Below are positions 1-10,529 of a DNA stretch of 64,000 nt, in pieces. The DNA comes from Ahaetulla prasina (lineage: Eukaryota > Chordata > Lepidosauria > Squamata > Colubridae), in NCBI RefSeq assembly GCF_028640845.1, contig NC_080539.1:102078554-102142553 (forward strand), in the 5' to 3' direction. How positions within the stretch are numbered: the first letter of the stretch is position 1; each line of letters opens with the position of its first letter. Both the position numbers and the translations under genes were made by a program. Under the pieces are notes generated by a model that saw only the letters and a program-made list of their open reading frames with translations, ran no database searches and was not told the origin of the DNA.

Positions 1-190
1 CTGCAAAATCCCCATTCCCTCCCCATTCCTGAGGGAAAGATATTGCAAAATCTCCATTCCCACCCCACTCTGGGGCCAGCCAGAGATGGTATTTGCCGGT
101 TCTCCGAACTACTCAAAATTTCCGCTGCCGGTTCTCCAAACTGCTCAAAATTTCCGCTACCGGTTCTCCAGAACCTGTTGGATTTCACCC
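1..190. repeat. hAT-like MITE family 1, fragment
   Basis: The stretch carries the family-1 signature of repeated CCGGTTCTCC and ACTCAAAATTTCC blocks and ends in a GGATTTCACCC-type terminus. It matches the right halves of the intact copies at 32156-32364 and 423-698 (the latter inverted). The left end lies outside the window, so no target duplication can be scored. It is noncoding; the short ORFs across it are chance. Confidence 0.7.
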
Positions 191-422
191 AAGACCCAAA
201 TGGATCTTGGGAAGGAGGCAAGGAAACCTTGCTATTCTTTTATCGGATGCGCCTGTTTCATCTTCACTTTTTAATTTCTAATTTTTAATAATCCCTAGAG
301 AGTTAACCAGCTATTTGGAGTAAGCTATCATCAACTTACTAATGATACTTGGCAATATGTACTCCAGTCTGGAGCAAGGTCTTGATCTGGTACCTGAAAC
401 CTGTGAGGGATATGATGGGAAG

Positions 423-698
423 CAGAGATGGTATTCAGCAGGTTCTGACCTGTTCTGGAGAACCGGTAGCGGAAATTTTGAGTAGTTTTGAGAACCGGTA
501 AATACCACCGGTATTTGGCCCCGCCCACATCTATTCTTTGCCTCACGAGCCCCAGCTGATCGGGAGGAAATGCGGATTTTGCAGTAACCTTCCCCTGAAG
601 TAGGGAGGGAATGGCAAATTTACAGTATCCTTCCCCTGCCATGCCCACCAAGCCACACCCACAGAACCGGTAGTAAAAAACATTGAATCCCACCACTA
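423..698. mobile_element. hAT-like MITE family 1, complete copy
   Basis: The element starts CAGAGATGGTATTCAGC and ends with the inverse of CAGTGGTGGGATTC (GAATCCCACCACTA). It is flanked by an 8-bp target duplication with one mismatch: ATGGGAAG (415-422) and ATAGGAAG (699-706). An 8-bp duplication and CAGNG termini are typical of hAT transposons (known). There is no transposase, so it is a nonautonomous 276-bp MITE. Confidence 0.85.
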
Positions 699-890
699 AT
701 AGGAAGAAACAAGCTGAAATTAAATAGCTGCAAGAAAGACAGAAATGAGGACAGAAATTTATCCAGATTTTTTTTTTTTTGGGCTTCTCTTTGGATTCTG
801 GTTTACACTCTGGATGGAGTCGTAGTACCCCTGAAGGAGAGAATTAATGACTTGGTGCTCATCTTTGATTCTTAGCTATGGCTGGATACA

Positions 891-1278
891 TAGGTAGTCC
901 TCAACTTACGACCACAATTGAGCCCAAAATTTCTGTTGCTAAGTGAGACATTTGTTAAGTGAGTTTTGCCCGATTTTGCAAACTTTCTTGCCACAGTTGT
1001 TAAGCAAATCATTGCACTGATTAAATTAGTAACACGGTTGTTAAGTGAATCTGGCTTCCCCATTGACTTTGCTTGTCAGAAGGTCACAAAAGGCTACCAC
1101 GTGCCCCCGAGACACTGCATCAGTCATAAATATGAGTTGGTTAGCAAGCATCTGAATTTTGATCACATGACCATGGGGATGCTGTAATCATTGTAAGTGT
1201 GAGAAAGGGTCGTAAGTCATTTTTTGAAATGATGTTGAACAGTCACTAAATGAACTGTTGTAAGTCGAGGACTACCTG
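891..1278. mobile_element. MITE family 2 (AGGTAGTCCTC termini), complete copy
   Basis: The terminal inverted repeats are TAGGTAGTCCTCAACTTACG on the left and CGAGGACTACCTG on the right. The interior has the repeated 'GTTAAGTGA' motif shared with copies at 9815 and 43708. The termini abut CA and TA, compatible with a Tc1/mariner-like TA target, although that superfamily assignment is inference. It is about 388 bp and has no ORF. Confidence 0.75.
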
Positions 1279-1389
1279 TATAAGTGAAAGTTGTGATTAA
1301 GGGGCAGAGAACAGCTTTGCCCTGTTTCTGTTAGTGTGTCAGTTTCAGCCTTACCTGATACAAGTGACAACATGGCATTCTCATCCTTC

Positions 1390-1625
1390 TTAGCAATAGG
1401 CTAGACTACTGCAATGAACTTTTCACGGGGCTGCCTTGGAGACTATTTGAAAGTAGCAGTTGAAACAAAATGCAGTAATCTGCCTGCTGGTGGTACAAGT
1501 CACCAGAAGAACATAACACTGGAGTTGCAAGTACTGCATTGGATGTCAAGAGACTTCTCTATGCAATTCAAAATGATAGTCATTACCTGTAAATCCCTGC
1601 ACAACATGGATATCCAAATACCTTC
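1390..1625 (+). pseudogene. L2-type LINE ORF2 C-terminal fragment
   Basis: Plus-strand translation gives a DYCNELFTGLP block near 1400-1435. A second block at about 1525-1610 has LELQVLHWMSRDF, QFKMIVITCKSLH and similar words. These are the conserved blocks after the reverse transcriptase of L2/CR1-clade LINEs (LDYCN.L..GLP, then LHWLP, then FK.L....KAL). Frames shift between the blocks, so it is a dead fragment. It has no 5' part. The hAT-like MITE at 1630-2030 inserted directly after it. The sequence past the MITE (2031-2100) may be its continuation but is not clearly recognisable. Confidence 0.65.
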
Positions 1626-1629
1626 AGGC

Positions 1630-2030
1630 CAGGGATGGGATTCAGCCAGTTCAGACTGGTTTGGGTGAACCGGATGTCACTTTTAATCTAGTCCGCCGAA
1701 CCAGTTGTTCCTAGGAATGGCTGACCCCGGCCATCCTGCCCCTCCCCTCCCAGGAATCTCCATGCAGCCCATTTTGGATGCCAGGACATGCACGGAGGCT
1801 CTGGGAGGGTGAAAAATGGGCCTACTGGAAGTCCAGAAACGGGCCTGTTTCCAGCTTCCAGTAACTGGGGGAGGTCGTTTTCACTCTCCTGGGGGCTCCA
1901 GAAAAGCCTCTGGAGCCTGGGGAGGGTGAAAAACAGGCCTACTGGAAGTACCAGAAGTCTGGAAATGAGTCCATTTACGGCCTTCAGAGGGCAGCGAACC
2001 AGTTGCTGAAATTTTTCAATCGCATCCCTG
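1630..2030. mobile_element. hAT-like MITE family 1, long copy
   Basis: It begins CAGGGATGGGATTCAGCC and ends GCATCCCTG. The target duplication is CTTCAGGC (1622-1629) and CTTCGGGC (2031-2038), 7 of 8 matching. The interior is GC-rich, with a direct repeat of a GGAGGGTGAAAAA-type motif (about 1803 and 1920), unlike the shorter family members. It split an L2 fragment, so it is younger than that LINE. Confidence 0.85.
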
Positions 2031-2103
2031 CTTCGGGCCCATTTACTTTGTGAAAAGTCAACCAATGAATGTGCCCTTCCCAACTAGGAATGTGAAAGGT
2101 ACC

Positions 2104-3140
2104 CCTGATGTGAAAGTTGGGGAAGAGGCTCGAAAAGCCAGTTTTATCATTCTCAAAAGAGAATTCATCATTATTTAGTCTACCGGTGGGGGGGAGGGGG
2201 AACCATTAAGCTGTTTTGTGAGTGAATGAAAAGGACTAAACAAGGAGCCTCCCCTCTAGCAGAGCGAACGGAATTAAAAACAAAAGGGATTAATTGATTT
2301 TGGATGAAATGGCCATAAAGAAATTCTGAGAAAACATTTTAGAGATTTGTATGAGGGTGATAGCAGAATGTCAAACAATGATTTCAGTGAATAGAATAAA
2401 ATAAATGCAAAAAAGAATAATGCTACTTTCCAAGAACAAACGTTGCAAAAGAAAACATAAATGCTATCTGTTTGAAAACGGTATGGCTACATATATAGAT
2501 GGAATAACTGGGGGGGGGATGTTAAAAGATGAATGTAAGTTGCCTTCAGAATGGTGGTGCAATTTGTTTAATCTGTATGTGAAGACTTCATCTATGTCAC
2601 ATATTGGAAGAATGCCATTATTCAAATATACAAAAGGAAAAATAGGGGAGTAGTGGGGAATCGCAGGGTTAATTTGTTAAGTGTTCTCAGCAAAGATGTT
2701 ATACCAGAATACTGAATAAAAGAATATGAGAAATAGCAATAAGCAAAATAATCCAAAGTCATTTAGGTAAGATGGGCATCTGTATACATTTGATTAATAA
2801 ATGAAAACAAATAAAATGGAATTTGGTTTTACATCAGCTAAAGGATGCATAGACTATATTTTTCCCCTTAAGCAGGTTATTGATAAATGTATGAAATTAT
2901 ATTGTGTATTTGTTGTTATAGAGTAGGTTTATAATAAAAGTGAATAGGTTTGACTTATGGAACATTGTATGTGAATATGGCACATATTGAAAAGTTTACT
3001 TCTGAATGCAACAAAAGCAGTATACTATTTGTGAGTATTTGTGAGAATAAATAAAATTCTTAGCAAATGAATCGCTACTAAGCAGAAAGAAAATCATATT
3101 TTTCTTTAGTTGTTTATGTATTTGTTCAAAAATGTATAAG
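2104..3140. other. AT-rich stretch, nothing assigned
   Basis: There is no stable reading frame, splice pair or recognised repeat. The base composition and the reverse-transcriptase remnant that follows suggest the right part could be an old LINE body, but I cannot support that from recognisable motifs. Confidence 0.4.
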
Positions 3141-3149
3141 GAATTGTTT

Positions 3150-3372
3150 TGAGATTTGATCATTGGGAATATGAATTGAGTTTCTCTATGCAAATGATGT
3201 CATTTTTGTCTGAGAACCCAAATTATTTGGAACAAATGATAAATAAATATGATGATGCAATGAGCGGTATTAATTTGAAAATCAAGGACAAAAATGATTG
3301 TTTTTGACAGGGAAAATGGAGTGAATAAACTTGTCTGTAGAAAATTGACTGAAGATGGAAAATGGAATTGAG
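3150..3372 (+). pseudogene. Degenerate non-LTR reverse transcriptase fragment
   Basis: The plus strand encodes FLYANDVIFV at 3181-3210, a decayed form of the YADD catalytic block of LINE reverse transcriptases. After one frame shift it continues as SENPNYLEQMINKYDDAMSG and a basic K-rich stretch. After another shift it gives FDRENGVNKLVC. That order (YADD, helix, INLKI..K) is normal for non-LTR retrotransposon palm domains (known). The clade cannot be assigned. Two frameshifts and the D-to-N change in the active site mark it as dead. Confidence 0.45.
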
Positions 3373-3399
3373 AATTCTTATTCCTTTGAATCAATTGTT

Positions 3400-3600
3400 T
3401 AATCCAGGCAGCTGCCTAGACAAGATCCTACAGTTTTATTGGCAACACTTTAGAAGAAAGTTGCCACTGCCTGCTTCCTAAGGTGGAGAGAGAGTGACTG
3501 GCCCAAGGTCACAGCTGGCTTTGTGCCTCAGTCAGGACTAAAATGAATAGTCTCCTAGTTCCTAGCTTGATTCCTTAACTACAGTGGCTCTTAAACAACA
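3400..3600 (-). repeat. SINE/CORE-like fragment
   Basis: The 'tgactggcccaaggtcacagctgg' class of word (around 3497-3521), followed by a GGACTA...GTCTCCTAG..CTAGC..TTAACTACAGTGGCTC end, resembles a reversed tRNA-headed SINE with a MIR/CORE-type body. No tail or target duplication is visible. This is an inference from word similarity only. Confidence 0.4.
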
Positions 3601-4069
3601 TTTTAGATATGCAAATGCTGCTAAAAAGATGAAATAGATGGTCTGTTGCATGAACTATGTGGGTTTTTTAATGGTTGTGCAAAAGAATGTGCTTCTGTCC
3701 ACTTGGTTGTATAGAAAGAACAGTTTTAATGGAAACAATTGAATACCGAGAAAGTGGGGATACTTAAGAAGCACATGCTATGAAACAAGAAGAGATGGAA
3801 GGGAGAGTAAATAGGTAATGACTAAATGTGAAAAAAATACAAAATAGAATGGCAGTACAGAAGAGGTACATTGTTGAGATTGGATCACATAAAGAAAATA
3901 AATTGCAAAATCAATAAAGGAAGAGGGATGGCTTAAGAAGAAAGGAAAGACCAAGAAAGACATGAGTAGAAGGAGTTAATGAAATCCTGAAAAAGACAAA
4001 AAGTTAATGAATTAATGTAGAGATGTGAAATTAGAATGGTTTTCAAGGATAGAAAGGTACAACTTTCTA

Positions 4070-4292
4070 CTATTGACCTCACCCCATTCCTAAGAGGACC
4101 ATAAGGGGCGTGCATAAGCGCACAAACGTGCCTACCGTTCCTGTCCTATTGTTTTTCTTTTCTTCTTCCTATATATATATATTCTTATACCTCCTAATAT
4201 TTACTCATATATATGTTTATATACTATATAACCTTTCTGTATGATGCTTACATATATTGTTGTGACAAAATAAATAAATAAAATAAAAATAA
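4070..4292 (+). mobile_element. L3/CR1-type LINE, 3' UTR end
   Basis: The sequence shares the 3' end of the LINE at 34143-35085 (inverse). It has GACCTCACCCCATTCCTAAG, a 'gcataagcgcac' block, CCGTTCCTGTCCTATTGTT, then an internal (TA)n and the terminus TTGTGACAAAATAAATAAAT. Only about 220 bp remain, which is the usual 5' truncation of LINE copies. Confidence 0.75.
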
Positions 4293-4325
4293 ATAGTGTT
4301 GCTTTAAAGTAATGAGTTTCTTTTT

Positions 4326-4436
4326 TCAAACCTGGCAACTTTTTAAGATGTGTGGACTTCGACTGAATGGCAGGCTGGCTGGGGAATTCTGGGAGTTGAA
4401 GTCCACACATTTTAAAGTTGCCAAGTTTAAAAAAAC
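4326..4436. mobile_element. Palindromic MITE (family 3)
   Basis: The two arms are inverted copies: CAAACCTGGCAACTTTTTAA and GTGTGGACTTCGACT on the left against AGTTGAAGTCCACACA and AAAGTTGCCAAGTTT on the right. They surround a short GGCTGGCTGGGGAATTC centre. The arm words are shared with the foldback MITE at 9587-9721. I see no clear target duplication. Confidence 0.7.
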
Positions 4437-5462
4437 CCTCTGTTTTAAACTATTTCTTTCTTTTCTCTTATCACCTGCCTTTAATTTCTTTTGCCTCCTA
4501 TTTCTTAAGCTTTTAGGCATTTTGGGTGACATTGCTTACCTTGAAAGGAAATAATGTGACCTGTCCAATTTCAACTCTAATACAAATACTCTCTTCATCT
4601 TCTAGAAAATATTGTATTTTTTAAAGGCACTTCAGAATTTCTTGCCCATAGCTCAGAAACACTAGGGAAAACAATCTTTTAGAAATCCTAAGAAAACAGA
4701 TTTTGCAATCATACAATTTCCCACCTGATAAATGCTTTACTGAGAAGTTCCTGTTTTAAAAGCAATATAGACAAATATCCAGACAGATTTTTTTAAAGAA
4801 ATAGAATGACATAAAAGTTTCATGAGGAGACAGGAATTCAAATTAAATCAATGAAGTCAATCTAGCTCAACCTTCCCAAACTTGGGCATTTCTAAGTCAG
4901 AGAGTTTATATCTTCACATCTGGAAGGAATATCTGACTTGTTAGGTGAGCTCTGTTTAACAGAACTAGTCAGATGCTATCTGCTTGAATAGAAACGTTAG
5001 TCTCGGAGGCCATGCAAAGTTTCTCTATGAGAGGATTTTTGAAAGAGATTGTCATTGGTCTCATCTTGAACATTCTTACCAACAGGAAATGGAAGAAATT
5101 CAAACTATGGAAAGTGGGATTCTCTAACAGAATGGGTTTTTTTTAATTATAATAATAATAAAATGATTGCCATTTTGATACCAGATATCCAAGTCAGGTG
5201 ACAATAATTCTCTTCTGTCTTTCATAGTTCAACTACTTTTTCTTTGGATTGATTGCTATTAATATATGTGCCACTTTGGCAGTGGCAGATGGGTGGGTAC
5301 TTCAACATGGAAGAACCATCTGTTGATCTAATGATAGAGTGGGAAAAGATATCCATAGGTTAATAGTTCCTTTTAAATAATGAGGGAATATCCTTTATGT
5401 TCTCAATATAAGCTCCTAATTCCTTTTTCTCTTTCCTCAATTCTTCCCCTCTCTCCCATACA
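4437..5462. other. No gene or clear repeat seen
   Basis: AT-rich unique-looking sequence without a coding frame, splice pair or recognised repeat. The short stretch around 4862-4925 faintly resembles a family-3 MITE arm but is too decayed to call. Confidence 0.4.
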
Positions 5463-5493
5463 TGCACACACGCACACACACACACACACACAC
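5463..5493. repeat. (CA)n microsatellite, left joint of tandem duplication
   Basis: Near-perfect CA repeat with a few early impurities. It sits immediately before duplication unit 1, and similar tracts occupy the other two joints. Confidence 0.95.
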
Positions 5494-6710
5494 TTCTTTA
5501 TACACTTGTTGGCCCCATTTCTATTCTGCCTTCAAATTATCTTTTTTTTTTAATTTATTTTGTCACAACAGTATATACAAACAATTGTCATAGATAAAAC
5601 AACATGTATTGAAGAAAATATATAAGTAAAAAAATATGCATCAACTATATTAATTTGATATAATGAAGGGAACAATAGGACAGGAACGGTAGGCACTATT
5701 GTGCTCTTATGCACGCCCCTTATAGTCCTCTTAGGAATGGGGTGAGGTCAATAGTAGACAGTTTTTGGTTGAAGATTTTGGGATTTTGGGAATTTGATCT
5801 TCCTTCAAATTGCTCCCTCTTTCTCTGATTTCTTGGGGGGAGGGTTCTGCTTTTACAACTCCTCATCCATGTTTGTCCCTTTGTTTGCTTATTGGCCCTG
5901 GCTATTCAATTCTCCCTCCTTCTCTACTTTCACTAGTATCCTATTCTTTTTGTCTGCTGGATAGACTCCACCAGAATTAATATTTAGCTTTTTAATGACC
6001 TAAATGTAAACAAATGCATAATTTAAATCTCAAATGATTCATGTGAAATAGTATTATTTCATCAATAGAATAATGATTTAAACAAAAGAAACAGTCTGCT
6101 TGCTTGCCAATATATATTTTTTATCCCTATTTTACCATCATTAGTACTAATAATATTGGAAGCATCAGTAATCCATTCTGTGTTTATGTCTGCATGGAAT
6201 AATTCCTTTCTAATGTTTTAATATTTTTTCTTGCAATTAAAATTGAATCTAGCTTCAACATTATCTATTCAGACTCCACATCGGTCCTATCAAATCAGTT
6301 TGTTTATAAGAACCAGTTGTTAATTCTCTTAATCTCTGACATATTCTCCAATTTAAATTTGATTTAAAACTCAAGGAGGGGAAGATGAAACTATAACTAC
6401 AAAGATCCTCCCAGGACTCAAGTCACTGATAAGATGATAAAGTCAAGTGTGTGTTAGTCATTTAATTTGTACTCTTCTTGGGATACTAAATTTAGTAAAT
6501 GACTCAATCACTATACAGAATTACAGCTATTTCTAGACTGTAAGTGATGGAGCGCTGCCGTACTGTTGCAAAAACACACCCCAATTATTTCCTGAAAGAG
6601 CTCTTTCAACAATGTACTATCTCTCAGGAATCCTGGTTTTAATTACATAGTCCAATTCTTTGCACGCATAAACTCAACCTTGCACATGTACACACACACA
6701 CACACACACA
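5491..6710. repeat. Tandem duplication, unit 1 (about 1.22 kb)
   Basis: This unit is repeated almost base for base at 6711-7928. The offset is 1220 bp near the left end and 1216 bp near the right. Differences I could see are a few substitutions, a 4-bp gap in unit 2 (CTTCTCTAC against CTTTAC at 5930/7141) and a TA/T-run change at about 6111/7325. It contains the 3' end of an L3-type LINE (5553-5790), then noncoding AT-rich DNA. It ends in GCACATGTACACAC plus (CA)n. Confidence 0.95.
5553..5790 (-). mobile_element. L3/CR1-type LINE 3' end in duplication unit 1
   Basis: Inverse of the LINE tail: TTTATTTTGTCACAACAGTA at the left, then AGGACAGGAACGGTAGGCAC, GAGGTCAATAGTAGACAG and TTTTTGGTTGAAG. 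The same words occur in the longer copy at 34143. It is 5'-truncated at about 5790 and has no coding part. Confidence 0.8.
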
Positions 6711-6713
6711 CAC
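6689..6713. repeat. (CA)n microsatellite, middle joint of tandem duplication
   Basis: Pure CA repeat at the junction between duplication units, preceded by GCACATGTA. The same short sequence precedes the third tract at 7907. Confidence 0.95.
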
Positions 6714-7928
6714 TCCTTTATACACTTGTTGGCCCCATTTCTATTCTGCCTTCAAATTATCTTTTTTTTTTTAATTTATTTTGTCACAACAGTATACACA
6801 AACAATTGTCATAGATAAAACAACATGTATTGAAGAAAATATGTAAGTAAAAATATACATTAATAATATTAATTTAATATAATGAAGGGAACAATAGGAC
6901 AGGAACGGTAGGCACTATTGTGCTCTTATGCACACCCCTTATAGTCCTCTTAGGAATGGGGTGAGGTCAATAGTAGACAGTTTTTGGTTGAAGATTTTGG
7001 GATTTTGGGAATTTGATCTTCCTTCAAATTGCTCCCTCTGTCTCTGATTTCTTGGGGGGAGGGTTCTGCTGTTACAACTCCTCATCCATGTTTATCCCTT
7101 TGTTTGCTTATTGGCCCTGGCTATTCAATTCTCCCTCCTTTACTTTCACTAGTATCCTATTCTTTTTGTCTGCTGGATAGACTCCACCAGAATTAATATT
7201 TAGCTTTTTAATGACCTAAATGTAAACAAATGCATAATTTAAATCTCAAATGATTCATGTGAAATAGTATTATTTCATCAATAGAATAATGATTTAAACA
7301 AAAGAAACAGTCTGCTTGCTTGCCAATATTTTTTTTTTATCCCTATTTTACCATCATTAGTACTAATAATATTGGAAGCATCAGTAATCCATTCTGTGTT
7401 TATGTCTGCATGGAATAATTCCTTTCTAATGTTTTAATATTTTTTCTTGCAATTAAAATTGAATCTAGCTTCAACATTATCTATTCAGACTCCACATCGG
7501 TCCTATCAAATCAGTTTGTTTATAAGAACCAGTTGTTAATTCTCTTAATCTCTGACATATTCTCCAATTTAAATTTGATTTAAAACTCAAGGAGGGGAAG
7601 ATGAAACTATAACTACAAAGATCCTCCCAGGACTCAAGTCACTGATAAGATGATAAAGTCAAGTGTGTGTTAGTCATTTAATTTGTACTCTTCTTGGGAT
7701 ACTAAATTTAGTAAATGACTCAATCACTATACAGAATTACAGCTATTTCTAGACTGTAAGTGATGGAGCGCTGCCGTACTGTTGCAAAAACACACCCCAA
7801 TTATTTCCTGAAAGAGCTCTTTCAACAATGTACTATCTCCCAGGAATCCTGGTTTTAATTACATAGTCCAATTCTTTGCACGCATAAACTCAACCTTGCA
7901 CATGTACACACACACACACAAACCCACA
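6711..7928. repeat. Tandem duplication, unit 2
   Basis: Near-identical copy of 5491-6710, including its LINE tail (6773-7010). It ends in a third (CA)n tract at about 7907-7928. Differences are scattered and few, so the duplication is recent or is an assembly duplicate. Confidence 0.95.
6773..7010 (-). mobile_element. L3/CR1-type LINE 3' end in duplication unit 2
   Basis: Second copy of the LINE tail carried along by the tandem duplication. It is not an independent insertion, because the flanking sequence is duplicated with it. It differs from the first copy by a few bases, such as GCACACCCC against GCACGCCCC. Confidence 0.85.
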
Positions 7929-9578
7929 CACCTCTTCAGAATACAGCTACATTGTACACGTGCATCAATCTGCAAGAGAGGTGACTGGGTGTTGCTGCTT
8001 TTCTATCCATAAATTTTAAAAAATGTCTGTGTTGATAATGTGGTGTAATAGCAACGGACAAAATTTTGCCTGGCCTTAGCACTGAAAGAATCACAGATAA
8101 CATAGCAGTCTCAGTTCCAGAGGACTTAAAAGGAAAAACTGGACTTAAAAGACTTAAAATAGAGGACTGCATTGCATTCAATACTCATTGAAATTTACTT
8201 CTCAGTAGGCAAACCTGGAGTGAATCCCTACATTCTGAAATGTAGACCTACTATACTCAGCATGCCCATTTAAGAATTGGGTCTTTACACAACTGGAAGA
8301 AACCTGATTAGGGAAAGTTAAGTGGCTATATTGTGTTATCTTCATTGGCTATGAGAAACACAATTATATACGATATTAGTTTGTTTGAATGCAATTCAGA
8401 TGCAAACATTTAATTGTGAAAATGGTAGCAGAGATTATCAAAATGGATGAGGAGTTACTTTTAATCCTCACCTTTACTGCCCGGGCTTTGATACAAATTG
8501 ACTTTCTTCTGTTTCAGGTCCTTGAATCTGGGCTGCAAAAATATAGGTAACTCATAAAGGCAGCAAAGAGTCATCAGGAATCTGCAATTAAATTTTTAGC
8601 CTTACCTTTTCCAAAAAAGATTCCAGGAGAATATTTGAACTGGGACTTTAGTAGTGGAGGTATAGGAGTTTCACAGTCTTCTTCTTTCTTTTAATTGCAT
8701 TCATATAATCAGCATGACATTTAGTGTAATGCTGAATCCCAGCCAAGACTGTAGGTATCAGGGCGCCAGCTTGCAATATGAAGATGCAGTCTCTGAGAAA
8801 TATTATCCTACTCATCAGAAAGGCTTTAAAAAAAAGTTTGGGAAATAAAACAAATAATCAAATAATTGTAAGCCACGAAGCTTAATTCTTCTCCCCTATA
8901 TTTTGGCATCTTGTTTGCTGTTGACAGGGTAAGGAGCTGAAATTTGAGATAAACTACAAAGGCATTACAATGGTACATCAAACAATAACAACTTTGCCTG
9001 CTGTTGTTTTCCTTTTAACAGGGGATGCTAATGGTCTTTTATCTTTTGTTTTATTTCTACCTCAAAGAATTAATGTTGAACTAAATACATTAGGAAAAAC
9101 GTATCATGATAGAAAATGTTAATTTTTACACTTAATATTAATGTAAGTATTAAGGGACCAACTTGCTGTCTACCTAATCACAAGGCCTAGATTCATCTTT
9201 AATGTGGTGTTCTTTAAGATTTGTTTCCTGGATACAAAGGAAAAATTAAAGCTTAGCTATTCCGCCTGCATATATGGAAAACAGTGGTTTCAAAAAGCCA
9301 GATCTGAATCTTTCTAACATATTTTAATTTGGAAACAGAATATATGCCACTGAGGTATCAAACTAATGATGATACTGACTGAGCCAATGGCACCCGTGGC
9401 CTTTTTTTTTTTTTTTAGTATGCACAAATCAAACTCTGTTCATTGCGTGAACAGATACATGTTGTTAATAGTTAATGTTGTTAATGAAGGCATGAGTCAA
9501 TGTTGGATATGTCATTAGGCAGGTTTGAAGTGGTTTGCTTCAGGGAACAAATATGAGGTGGGCAGCTTGGCAAGAAGG
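7929..9578. other. No gene or clear repeat seen
   Basis: Unique-looking noncoding DNA. A pyrimidine-rich CAG acceptor-like site at about 8500-8518 is followed 29 nt later by GTAACT, but 29 nt in isolation is not enough to call an exon. A T-run lies at 9400-9416. Confidence 0.4.
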
Positions 9579-9586
9579 GCCTTGAC

Positions 9587-9721
9587 CAGGGGTCTGCACA
9601 CTTGGCTCTTTTAAGACTAGTGGACTTCAACTCCCAGAGTTCCTCAGCCAGCTTTGCTGGCTGAGGACTTCTGGGAGTTGAAGTCCACAATTCTTAAAAG
9701 AGCCAAGTTTGCAGACCCCTG
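9587..9721. mobile_element. Foldback hAT-like MITE (family 3)
   Basis: This is an almost complete 135-bp palindrome. Termini are CAGGGGTCTGCACACTTGG and CCAAGTTTGCAGACCCCTG, with arms meeting at CAGCCAGCTTTGCTGGCTG. It is flanked by 8-bp duplications GCCTTGAC (9579-9586) and GCCTAGAC (9722-9729), 7 of 8 matching. CAGGGG ends plus an 8-bp duplication fit hAT. There is no ORF of its own. Confidence 0.9.
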
Positions 9722-9814
9722 GCCTAGACAACAAAGCCATGTGTCCAAAGCTTAGTGTTCACTTCCTTAAAATTGCCTTCATATGTCCTGGAATACACTG
9801 TTCTGGTACCAGTA

Positions 9815-10527
9815 GAGGTAGTCCTCAATTTATGACCAAAAATTGAACCCAAAGTTTCTGTTGCTAAGTGAAACATTTGTTAAGTGAATTTTGGCCCATT
9901 TTAGGTCCTTTCTTGCCACAGTTGTTAAGTGAATGACTGCAGTTGTTAAGATAGTAGTAACATGGTTGTAAAGTGAATCTGGTTCCCCCATGGTCCTTGC
10001 TTGTCAGAAGGTTGCAAAAGGGGATCACATGACCCCCGGGACACTGCAACCGTCATAAAGATGAGTCCGTTGTCAAGCATATGAATTTTGATCACATGAT
10101 CTTGGGGAATGCTGCAATGGTCATAAGTGCGGAAAACAGGGCCGTGGTGGCTCAGGCTGTAAGATAGCCTGTTATTAAAACACAGCAGCCTGCAATTACT
10201 GCAGGCTCGAATCCCACCAGGCCCAAGGTTGACTCAGCCTTCCATCCTTTATAAGGTAGGTAAAATGAGGACCCAGATTGTTGTGGGGGGCAATAAGTTG
10301 ACTTTGCAAATATACAAATAGAATGAGACTATTGCCTTACACACTGTAAGCCGCCCTGAGTCTTCGGAGAAAGGTGGGATATAAATGTAAATTAAAATAA
10401 AATAAATAAATAAAAAATAAATAAATCCTAAGTATGGTCATAAGTGCAAAAAACAAACCTAAGTAACTTTTTTCAATGCTGTTGTAACTTTGAACTAAAT
10501 GAAGTGTTGTAAGTCGAGGACTACCTG
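9815..10527. mobile_element. MITE family 2 split by a SINE
   Basis: The left end is GAGGTAGTCCTCAATTTATG after TA, and the right end is GTCGAGGACTACCTG. Without the insertion at 10139-10433 and the second target duplication copy, the element would be about 396 bp, like the copy at 43708-44098. Its interior keeps the GTTAAGTGAAT repeats. Confidence 0.8.
10139..10433 (+). mobile_element. tRNA-derived SINE nested in MITE
   Basis: An A-box-like GTGGCTCAGGCTGTAAGAT and a B-box-like GGCTCGAATCCCACC (pol III internal promoter) start the element. Then come a body with CCAAGGTTGACTCAGCC, a 3' domain TAAGCCGCCCTGAGTCTTCG, and an AATAAATAAATA tail. A 22-bp target duplication with two mismatches flanks it (10117-10138 and 10434-10455). 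That length fits LINE-mediated insertion. Related copies are at 24596, 62171 (inverse) and, more distantly, 32521 (inverse). Confidence 0.9.
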
Positions 10528-10529
10528 CA

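Noticed and set aside
331..696. 121-codon minus-strand frame
   Set aside because: Lies across a family-1 MITE; its residues reflect the MITE's CCGGTTCTCC repeats.
8500..8550. Acceptor-like CTTTCTTCTGTTTCAG followed 29 nt later by GTAACT
   Set aside because: A 29-nt isolated segment with no reading-frame evidence; too weak to list.
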